Positions 1 to 6,718 of a DNA stretch of 64,000 bases are shown one piece after another. This DNA is from Enterovibrio norvegicus_B. GTDB taxonomy: Bacteria; Pseudomonadota; Gammaproteobacteria; Enterobacterales; Vibrionaceae. The number at the start of each line of letters is the position of its first letter. Position 1 is the first letter of the stretch. The position numbers and the translations under genes were made by a program. Below the pieces are notes generated by a model. The model was not told the origin of the DNA. It saw only the letters and a program-made list of their open reading frames with translations, and made no database searches. The stretch is taken from contig NZ_MDAG01000008.1 of NCBI RefSeq assembly GCF_002876705.1, forward strand, positions 1-64,000. Direction: 5' to 3'.

Positions 1-84
1 GAGCAAGGAGTTGCTTAGTTGCTGGGCGAAAAGTTGCTCACTGAGCAAGAATTGGCCGAAATGAAAGGGCAGCAAACGACATAG
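1..84 (+). other. Left-edge stretch, possible 3' end of a rightward gene
   Basis: The frame beginning at base 1 reads EQGVA, meets TAG at 16-18, then continues as LLGEKLLTEQELAEMKGQQTT to a TAG at 82-84, directly before a strong hairpin. The second part has natural-looking amino acid composition, so this could be the tail of a gene with a premature stop, or simply the tail of a gene ending at 16-18 followed by chance coding. Too little is visible to decide. Confidence 0.2.
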
Positions 85-103
85 TGTGTTTGCTGCCCTT
101 CAA
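65..103. terminator. Bidirectional terminator-like hairpin
   Basis: A 13-bp perfect stem pairs 65-77 with 88-100 around a 10-nt loop. It sits between the left edge and the 3' end of the leftward nuclease gene. T-runs on either side are short, so termination strength is uncertain. Confidence 0.6.
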
Positions 104-127
104 CGTTTTGATTGGCGTGTCGAAACG

Positions 128-2368
128 TTAACTAAATGTCAGTACTTGGCCTTCAGCGCTTCTGCTAAGGGCTTTGTATTCCACTTTCGACACCACAGTG
201 CCTTGGGCATCATGCAATTCAATCCATGTGCCTTTGTTGGAAAGTGCCGCGCCACCGCCGCCAGCACGAACAATCACTTTATGCTCTCGTCCTGGGGACA
301 GGACCAAACGTTGATGCAATGTGGTGGTGCCGGATTTGGTTTTAATCTGCCAGCCAGTCACGTCCAACAAACCAGGGCTGTCATTTCGAATGGCGACCCA
401 TTCATTGCGATCGCCCGCACCAACAGGGTTTGGCAACGCAGATGAAATGGCGACATCACCTTCCTCAAACAACACCACATCAGGATTTGAGTGCGGATCG
501 AGAAGCGGTTTGCTGTCATCTCGGTTTTTCAATATCGGGAAGAAGGAACGGATATGCAGACCGCGTGACTTATCCTGCGCGGTTTCTCGGTAAACCACCA
601 AATCGTAGCGCCAACCGTTGATCGCGACACGGCGTTTTGCTTCGCCATTGAAAAATGACAAAGGATCGACATCATTTTTGTAGCTCTCAATGGTTGCGAG
701 CGTCCCGATGGCAAGGAGGCATTCAGGGCTAATGCCAACGAAGAACCCACCTTTCGATTTGTGTGCGGTTTTGTTGCCCACGCGCCAGCGCATAGACAGG
801 GTAGCGACATCGGTATTCAATTGGCCTTCTGGGCCGTCGTAAAACGAACCGAGGTAGTTCAAATCCGTTTTGCCATCGATCCCGTTTTGCTCATCCCAGT
901 AGAATTTCACCCAACAGTGATAGCCACCCACTTGATACTGCGCACCTTGTTTCTTAAATTCGCCAAGAAACACATGTTCAAAGCCCGAACAATCGTGAGT
1001 CGGAGAACTGTAGTAGTTGGTATAAAGCCCAAACCACATGTTTTTCACTGAAGCTTTGAATGTCTCTAAGCTCGTGAAATCGACACACTGATTGGCACCA
1101 AAGGTATCGCTGCTGAACGGAAGGTCTGTTTGTTTGGTCGCCGCGTAACCCAAGCCACCTTTGGCCGTTTCCGCGATGGCATACTGATAAACCTGCTCCA
1201 TGAGTGAAGATTGATCACCCTGAGTACGTGCAAAACATGCGTCAAGGAAGGTGTCGATTTCCTGCAGTTCTTCTGCGGTGTAGCCCTCTTTTTTGCTCTG
1301 CACTAAATTGTAATTGTCGATCAGCGCCTTGAGTGATTGGTAGGTCGGAAGCGTCGCGAGCTTGTCGGTGTTCACATCTTCAAACAACGAGAACTGCGCT
1401 AAATCGCGGTGTTTTGGTTTGCGATGGCCTTGTTCACGCAGCTTGATATCAGCCTGTTCATTCACCCAACGGCCATCTTTCATGCGTGTAACCGAAAAGC
1501 CTGTTTCGTCGCCATCCCAGAGATCTTGCACGATGTCGAAGTAGTCGCCGCGCGTCTCAATGATGTCTGTTGGAGACTCAATCGGCCGCATTTCCGGTGT
1601 TTGAATGTCGTTTGATTCGGTGTAGTTGTTCGGGGAGTAGAACATCGGATTTGCTTCGTACAGCGCTTGCTCGAAATAGAGGTCTGTAAGCTCGCTGATT
1701 TGCGTCAATGAAACCTGATAGTTCTCAAGGTTCAGGGCATGTTTGCCGTTCTGATCATCCCAGAACTCGCTTTGTTTCATCAAAAACGCACGGCACTGCA
1801 ATTCCCCATTTTTGGTAAACACAATCACCTTCCAAAATGCGGACGGGATGTAGGTACCTCTATATGGCTGGTCATTGATCGTATTGATAGGGCCGGTAAA
1901 TACTGACAACTTATCGCCAAGTTCTGGGTCTTCAAGCAGCCAGTTTTCGAGTTCTAGCCATTCATCTTGGTTGAACTTTGCATGTTGCAGATTGGCATTG
2001 GTGTAAAAGAAAGAATCGCGATTGGCCTGGCTTGCCTCGGCACGTGTGCCCCAAGTGATCGCCGCGCGGCGAACCATGTGGCCGCGATCCCAATCATTGT
2101 TTTTGTAAACGCTAGCACCTGCTTGGTAAGCAATGTCTACGCGTGGGTCAATTTTCCAACGGCTTCGACGAATCTGAATCAAGCCTTTCCGGTCAACGTT
2201 GTGGGCGGTGTAGAACGCGGTTTTGGTTTCGCGGTTCATTACCAGTGAAAAGTGCTCATAGTGGAGCGGATCGCCATCATCCCAAGCAATTTCTCGTAGT
2301 TCTTCGCCAAGGCGAGGTAATTGAACAGGATGCGCGAGAAAGTCGGTATTGAATCCTTGAGCTGCCAT
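128..2368 (-). CDS. Three-domain nuclease: NUC1 endonuclease + XendoU-type endoribonuclease + lamin-tail domain
   Basis: 747 aa. Residues about 25-245 form a DNA/RNA non-specific endonuclease domain (NUC1/betabeta-alpha-Me) with the DRGH motif at 94-97, whose His is the general base in the family. Residues about 322-597 match the eukaryotic-type XendoU/PP11 endoribonuclease: a helical lead (LPTYQSLKALIDNY), then GFEHVFLGE with His465 and GGYHCWVKFY with His484, and a GGFFVGISPE segment preceded by Lys537/Lys539; family catalysis uses two His and one Lys. Residues about 627-742 (NEWVAIRNDSPGLLDVTGWQI) look like a lamin-tail domain, often used by extracellular nucleases to bind substrate. The start at 2368 follows a GGAG motif; the frame stays open to 2557 but without convincing signals. 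I see no signal peptide at this start, so location is unclear. Domain identities are firm from motifs; substrate is inferred. Confidence 0.85.
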   Translation of the reverse strand: MAAQGFNTDFLAHPVQLPRLGEELREIAWDDGDPLHYEHFSLVMNRETKTAFYTAHNVDRKGLIQIRRSRWKIDPRVDIAYQAGASVYKNNDWDRGHMVRRAAITWGTRAEASQANRDSFFYTNANLQHAKFNQDEWLELENWLLEDPELGDKLSVFTGPINTINDQPYRGTYIPSAFWKVIVFTKNGELQCRAFLMKQSEFWDDQNGKHALNLENYQVSLTQISELTDLYFEQALYEANPMFYSPNNYTESNDIQTPEMRPIESPTDIIETRGDYFDIVQDLWDGDETGFSVTRMKDGRWVNEQADIKLREQGHRKPKHRDLAQFSLFEDVNTDKLATLPTYQSLKALIDNYNLVQSKKEGYTAEELQEIDTFLDACFARTQGDQSSLMEQVYQYAIAETAKGGLGYAATKQTDLPFSSDTFGANQCVDFTSLETFKASVKNMWFGLYTNYYSSPTHDCSGFEHVFLGEFKKQGAQYQVGGYHCWVKFYWDEQNGIDGKTDLNYLGSFYDGPEGQLNTDVATLSMRWRVGNKTAHKSKGGFFVGISPECLLAIGTLATIESYKNDVDPLSFFNGEAKRRVAINGWRYDLVVYRETAQDKSRGLHIRSFFPILKNRDDSKPLLDPHSNPDVVLFEEGDVAISSALPNPVGAGDRNEWVAIRNDSPGLLDVTGWQIKTKSGTTTLHQRLVLSPGREHKVIVRAGGGGAALSNKGTWIELHDAQGTVVSKVEYKALSRSAEGQVLTFS

Positions 2369-2687
2369 CAAAATCTCCAGTAGGGAACGAAAATACCTTC
2401 CTACGGTAAAGCAGTTGCCTTGGAAAATGGGCGAAACTGGCGCTGGATTCCAACATTGCTTCGTTGTTTTATAAGGTGGTCGAACGTGTTGGAAATAAGA
2501 GTCGGACATTGACGGTAGGTAAGAGCAAGCACGAAAGGTGTCGAAAGTGCGGAACAATGATCAAGGAAAACATATCTTCAAAAAAAATTGCGACCAAATC
2601 ACGTCGTGATCGTCTTATAAGGTATTCCATTGAATATTCATGATTGCGCTATTATCACCCATGGTAGACACATCGACAGGAACTGAC
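2369..2687. other. Divergent intergenic region between nuclease and sigma factor
   Basis: 319 bases hold the divergent promoters. A perfect inverted repeat ATCACG-T-CGTGAT lies at 2598-2610, about 80 bases before the sigma factor start, a plausible operator. I do not see a clear consensus -35/-10 pair, which would fit recognition by an alternative sigma factor (inference). Confidence 0.35.
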
Positions 2688-3239
2688 ATGCCAGATACAT
2701 TCAAGCGAGAGTTAATTGAGGCATTTACGCCGCTGCAGCAAACCATCAAGGGTTATCTCGCGAGCAAAATATCGAATGCTGATCAGGTTGATGATCTGCT
2801 TCAAGACGTGTTCTTAAAAGCGTGGAAGCAAGCAGATGCTGTTCCTGAAATTCAGAGCTTTCAAGCATGGCTATTGAGCATTGCCCGGAATACTGTGATC
2901 GATTTTTATCGCACACGAAAACTCGACAACGTAGAGCTGCACGAAAGCATCGTCGAAGAATTAGATGAAACCCTCGCATTGCACCAACAGCTTGGTAATT
3001 GCATGCTGCCATTTATTAATGACCTGCCAGAACAATACGCAGATGCTCTGCGTGAAGCCGACATTCATGATGTGAAACTGGCTACCCTTGCTGAACGTGA
3101 AGGCGTGAGCTTGTCTGCGATAAAAAGCCGCGTGGCAAGGGGCAGAAAACTATTGCACAAAAAGGTCATCGCCTGTTGTGATGTGACGTTTGCAGGTGGT
3201 GTGGTGTCTGATTACGGCTGTAAAGGCGATTGCAACTGA
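2688..3239 (+). CDS. sigZ: ECF-type RNA polymerase sigma factor, SigZ-like
   Basis: 183 aa from the ATG at 2688, preferred over ATG 2640 because AGGA lies 8 bases upstream. Region 2 is at about residues 10-75 (DQVDDLLQDVFLKAWKQ, then FQAWLLSIARNTVIDFYR) and region 4 at about 105-155 (LPEQYADALREADIHDVKLA, then GVSLSAIKSRVARGRKLL). The C-terminal CC...DYGCKGDC tail, four or more Cys, is typical of the SigZ subgroup and could bind metal or sense redox (inference). No anti-sigma gene follows; the next gene is a short DUF3820 protein about 100 bases downstream. The target regulon cannot be read from the window, although the palindrome at 2598-2610 could be involved in its own control. Confidence 0.8.
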   Translation: MPDTFKRELIEAFTPLQQTIKGYLASKISNADQVDDLLQDVFLKAWKQADAVPEIQSFQAWLLSIARNTVIDFYRTRKLDNVELHESIVEELDETLALHQQLGNCMLPFINDLPEQYADALREADIHDVKLATLAEREGVSLSAIKSRVARGRKLLHKKVIACCDVTFAGGVVSDYGCKGDCN

Positions 3240-3336
3240 ACTCGGCCTGCAGCGTTGGACATGAGCCTCTGCACTGGATGAGCGAGAAGGGACAAGGTGA
3301 TACACTGCATGCTTCCTACGACACGAAGAAAGCACC

Positions 3337-3552
3337 ATGTTAGATAAAGAAAAGATGCTGAAATTGGCACGAATGAAAATGCCTTTCGGCAAATACGCGG
3401 GTCGCGTGATCATTGATTTACCCGAAGAGTATTTACTGTGGTTTCGCAAACAAGGCTTCCCTGAAAATGAGTTGGGCGCGTTGATGGAACTTGCGCTGGA
3501 GTTGAAAATTGAAGGGCTAGAAACCCTTATTCGGCCGCTAAAACAAGACTAA
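3337..3552 (+). CDS. DUF3820 family small protein
   Basis: 71 aa. The MPFGKYAGRVIIDLPEEYLL core followed by WFRKQGFPENELGALM is the signature of the DUF3820 (putative quorum-sensing-regulated virulence factor) family, a short cytoplasmic protein of unknown biochemical role. The FGK-Y-G...IP-Y element resembles a fold seen in some exonuclease-associated proteins, which hints at nucleic-acid contact, but no function is established. It is transcribed in the same direction as the sigma factor and the DNA glycosylase, with gaps near 100 bases on either side, so co-transcription is possible but not shown. Confidence 0.8.
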   Translation: MLDKEKMLKLARMKMPFGKYAGRVIIDLPEEYLLWFRKQGFPENELGALMELALELKIEGLETLIRPLKQD

Positions 3553-3637
3553 CGATCGCGTCGTAAACAACAATATCTATTGCTGAGCGGCGGCTCAGCA
3601 ATGCGCATCAAGGACGAGTGTTCGCTCGATATACATC

Positions 3638-4789
3638 ATGGAATCATTGTCTCTCTCGCAAGCCCGCAAACTTATCCTTCATTCACAACAACTGCCCCAC
3701 AACATGCAAGGCGGCAGTGCTTTGTCAGCCACTTTGTCGGCAATAGAGCAATTGGGTTACATCCAAATCGATACCATTTCTGTGGTGCAGCGCGCGCATC
3801 ACCACACCCTGTGGAATCGCAACCCGCGTTATGACGTTTCTCACCTTGATAGCTTGGTTGCAAGTAAACAGGTCTTTGAGTATTGGTCGCACGCAGCCGC
3901 CTTCCTGCCCATGCGTGATTATCGCTATAGCTTGCCGAGAAAACATGCGTTCAAAAGCGGCGCACAAAGCCACTGGTATAAACGCGACTTTCAGATGATG
4001 GATGACATCTTAAAACGCATAGAAGCGGAAGGGCCGTTGCTGGCGAAAGACTTCGAGGGCGAGAGAAAAACCAAGCAAGGGTGGGGCAGAAAGCCATCAA
4101 AACACGCGCTCGAAAACTTATTCATGCAAGGTGATTTGATGATCACTGCGCGTCGAAATTTCCAGAAAGTGTACGATCTAACAGAACGGGTGTTACCTGA
4201 CGGCATAGACACATCACGGCCAAATGATGAGGAATATGCCCGCTTCTTGATCACGCGTTTTCTTGAAGCCAATGGTTTAGGTAACGCCATAGAAATGAGC
4301 TATTTGCTCAAGAACACCAAACCACTTATCACGTCAGTGCTGAAAGACATGGTTGCCAGTGGAGACATCCTTGAAGTTGCGATCAGCGATGCGGTGTATT
4401 TCGCGTTGCCTCAGTCACTTTCCTTGCTCGATAAACCCCTCGCCAAACGAAAAGCCAAGATCTTATCTCCGTTTGATAACCTGCTTATTCAACGAAAACG
4501 CGCCCAGTTCTTTTTTGACTTTGACTACCTTATCGAATGCTATGTGCCAGAAGCCAAACGTCAATTTGGTTACTTCTCGCTGCCCGTATTGTGGAATGGC
4601 GACCTGGTTGCGCGAATGGATTGCAAAGTCGATAAGGTGTCGTCAACCTTGGTGGTGTTGCACCTTGCCCTAGAAGCAAAGCTCAAGAACACAGAAACAT
4701 TTAACGCGAGTTTGCACGACGAACTACAGCGTTTCGCTGCATTTAACGGTTGCGAAAGTTATCGCATTGAAAGAACCTCAACAGCGTAA
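3638..4789 (+). CDS. YcaQ/AlkZ-like winged-helix DNA glycosylase
   Basis: 383 aa, normal length for the HTH_42 (AlkZ-like) family of monofunctional DNA glycosylases that unhook interstrand crosslinks and remove bulky alkyl adducts. The N-terminal LGYIQIDTISVVQRAHHHTLW block carries the Q-hydrophobic-D triad at residues 43-45 (QID), the position of the catalytic QxQ/QxD motif of the family. WSHAAAFLPMRDYRY and the C-terminal LSPFDNLLIQRKRAQFFFDFDY and GYFSLPVLW segments are also family hallmarks. It lies downstream of the DUF3820 gene, transcribed rightward. No antibiotic cluster is nearby, so it is more likely the housekeeping YcaQ-type than the self-resistance AlkZ-type. Substrate range is inference. 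Confidence 0.85.
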   Translation: MESLSLSQARKLILHSQQLPHNMQGGSALSATLSAIEQLGYIQIDTISVVQRAHHHTLWNRNPRYDVSHLDSLVASKQVFEYWSHAAAFLPMRDYRYSLPRKHAFKSGAQSHWYKRDFQMMDDILKRIEAEGPLLAKDFEGERKTKQGWGRKPSKHALENLFMQGDLMITARRNFQKVYDLTERVLPDGIDTSRPNDEEYARFLITRFLEANGLGNAIEMSYLLKNTKPLITSVLKDMVASGDILEVAISDAVYFALPQSLSLLDKPLAKRKAKILSPFDNLLIQRKRAQFFFDFDYLIECYVPEAKRQFGYFSLPVLWNGDLVARMDCKVDKVSSTLVVLHLALEAKLKNTETFNASLHDELQRFAAFNGCESYRIERTSTA

Positions 4790-4927
4790 AGTGTCTTAGA
4801 AGGAAGAGGCATTAAACCAGTTCAATTGTTGCTTTGGTTTCTCACAATTGGTTGAGTGTCTATCTGCGTTGTCGTGCATCATGTCGACGACAAATCACGT
4901 CGAGCAAGGTTAATCACCTCACACACC

Positions 4928-5320
4928 ATGAACAAAGCAAAACACCTTCAATTACTCATCTACAGTTTCGTCACGTGGTTGAGTTTCTATTTGATTGGCT
5001 TACCCGAGTATTATCAGCAATGGCCGCTATGGTCCAAATTGGTGATCCTTCCTTTGGTGACCTTCACCTACTTTCCCGTCACCCGATACACGCTCAATAA
5101 ATATTGGGATGACGGACGTCATTTCATTAACGCATGTTGGCTGGCGTTGTACCTCACCGTGCCGCTGTTTATCTATGATTACTTCCTGCTCGCTGTCTAC
5201 AAAGGGCTGGGGATCGAATTTGTCATACCGTATTGGTATCTCACCTTCTTCTATTTTTCATTTTGGGTGCAGTTCCCTTACATCGGCTGGCGAATGGAAA
5301 AAGAAGAGAACAAGGCGTAA
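4928..5320 (+). CDS. Small integral membrane protein, function unknown
   Basis: 130 aa from the ATG at 4928; a GTG at 4856 would add 24 residues that are not hydrophobic and look non-coding. Four hydrophobic segments are visible (about residues 8-24, 35-52, 67-92, 98-122), rich in aromatic residues, ending in a charged WRMEKEENKA tail that probably faces the cytoplasm. I do not recognise the family. The nearest upstream purine-rich stretch is distant, so the start is uncertain. It is the last rightward gene before a strong bidirectional terminator. Confidence 0.6.
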   Translation: MNKAKHLQLLIYSFVTWLSFYLIGLPEYYQQWPLWSKLVILPLVTFTYFPVTRYTLNKYWDDGRHFINACWLALYLTVPLFIYDYFLLAVYKGLGIEFVIPYWYLTFFYFSFWVQFPYIGWRMEKEENKA

Positions 5321-5418
5321 CGGTCGTTCTGTCGCAACAGCTATTAACTGTTCCACCACGTGATGATGCAAATCTGGGGTTTAGGAAAAGAGACGATAGG
5401 GGGAAAGCTTTCAGACAG

Positions 5419-5445
5419 AAAGAGGCTGCATGATGCAGCCTCTTT
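5419..5445. terminator. Bidirectional Rho-independent terminator
   Basis: A perfect 12-bp stem (5419-5430 with 5434-5445) around a TGA loop, flanked by A-rich and T-rich ends, lies between the convergent membrane protein and nucleoside hydrolase genes. Confidence 0.85.
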
Positions 5446-5451
5446 GGGTGT

Positions 5452-6417
5452 TTACTCCGCGCCGTAGCTGGTCATGGAATCAAGGTAAAGATCAAGCAGG
5501 GCTTGATCGTTAACCTTGATGGCAACATTCTGCGCGGGCATGTCGCTCCATTCGTCAGTTTTGTGCTTGGTGTCCGTGTACTTTTGTAATGTATGCCCAA
5601 CGGCTGGGCCATCGCAGACGACGCGCACCGGGCCTTTGCGAAGGGTAAACAGCGATGGGTCGATCACATAGGCAATGGCTGATGGGTCATGAACAAAGCA
5701 GCCGTTAACGCCCATGCGTTCTTTGTAGAAGTTTAAGTAGAAGCGGCTGATGTCCCACATAAACTGTCCCACTTCCCCGCAAGTATCGCGCAATGTGTCG
5801 ATATAATCTGACGAGAAGAAGGCTTCATGCGTAACATCCAAACCCACGATGGTAACTTGCCAAGGCGCAGTGAACACAATGTCTGCTGAGTGCGGGTCAT
5901 CATGAATATTGGCTTCGGCAAACGGCGTCACATTGCCAGTGTGTTCGTGTGTGCCAAATGCGCCACCCATGATCACGACTTCTTTAACAAGTTCGGCAAT
6001 TTCAGGTGCGTGGTTATACGCGAGAGCAAGGTTGGTTAATGGACCAACGGCCACGAGCGTGACGTCGCCAGGCGATGCTTTTACGGTATCGATGATGTAT
6101 TGAAATGCGGGGCGTGGATCGGCAGTGATCGTCGGTGCCTCAATGGCAATGCCGCCAAAACCATTTTCGCCATGCACGGCGATACTGGCACCTACTGGTT
6201 CACGATATAGCGGTTTGTCTGTTCCTTTTACAACGTCGCACTGAAGGTTAAAGCGTTCTTTGAGATAAAGTGCGTTGCGTGTGCCGGTTTCGATGTCTGC
6301 ATTGCCAAAGATGGTGGTGAGAGCCAACAGTTCAATGTTTGGATTTGCTTCAGCAAATAGGATCGCCATTGCATCATCAATTCCCGGGTCGGTGTCTAAT
6401 ATTATTTTGGTTGTCAT
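5452..6417 (-). CDS. Inosine-uridine preferring nucleoside hydrolase family protein
   Basis: 321 aa, full length. The calcium-binding aspartate cluster DTDPGIDDA is at residues 8-16, the LVAVGPLTNLALA strand-turn at about 121-133, the VIMGGAF loop near 148-154, and the active-site FVHDPSAIAY with His243/Asp244. Family enzymes cleave the N-glycosidic bond of ribonucleosides to free base and ribose in the cytoplasm for salvage. RihA/RihB/RihC substrate preference cannot be settled by eye, so no symbol is given. It is a single gene with its own terminator; no nucleoside transporter is adjacent. The last codons overlap nothing. Confidence 0.9.
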   Translation of the reverse strand: MTTKIILDTDPGIDDAMAILFAEANPNIELLALTTIFGNADIETGTRNALYLKERFNLQCDVVKGTDKPLYREPVGASIAVHGENGFGGIAIEAPTITADPRPAFQYIIDTVKASPGDVTLVAVGPLTNLALAYNHAPEIAELVKEVVIMGGAFGTHEHTGNVTPFAEANIHDDPHSADIVFTAPWQVTIVGLDVTHEAFFSSDYIDTLRDTCGEVGQFMWDISRFYLNFYKERMGVNGCFVHDPSAIAYVIDPSLFTLRKGPVRVVCDGPAVGHTLQKYTDTKHKTDEWSDMPAQNVAIKVNDQALLDLYLDSMTSYGAE

Positions 6418-6633
6418 TGTGGAGACCTAGCCGATGAGTGAGTGCCTATTCTATGGAAATTTCACGGATGACTTATGCGGATATGTGTGTTTTTATTGTG
6501 ACACTTATCAATAAATTCATGGAAAGTGACATTTATCCCTCTGAAAGTAGGAGGGAATTATCGTCATGTCTCTCATTTTAGATGTCAGCGTTTCTGTGTA
6601 GAGAAGGTTTTATCACGTGCGCGGCATGACAGG

Positions 6634-6704
6634 GCGTTGTCTAAATAGAGATAAAAGAGTGCCAGAGGCTGCTCTTTTATCTCGTCGTGGTTTTTAGACA
6701 ATGC
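6634..6704. repeat. 71-bp two-tier imperfect palindrome, probable terminator of the GGDEF-EAL gene
   Basis: Inner arms 6648-6659 and 6672-6683 pair perfectly over 12 bp around a 12-nt loop; outer arms 6634-6645 and 6693-6704 pair over 11 of 12 positions (TTGTCTAAA core). It lies 15 bases past the stop of the leftward GGDEF-EAL gene, so it can end that transcript, but it is larger than an ordinary terminator. The rest of the 6418-6718 gap (upstream of the nucleoside hydrolase) shows only AT-rich promoter-like sequence. Confidence 0.65.
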
Positions 6705-6718
6705 ATAAGGAGGCGTGA

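Noticed and set aside
6634..6704. Integron attC site
   Set aside because: The arms do not show the RYYYAAC/GTTRRRY core sequences in the right places and there is no cassette gene or integrase.
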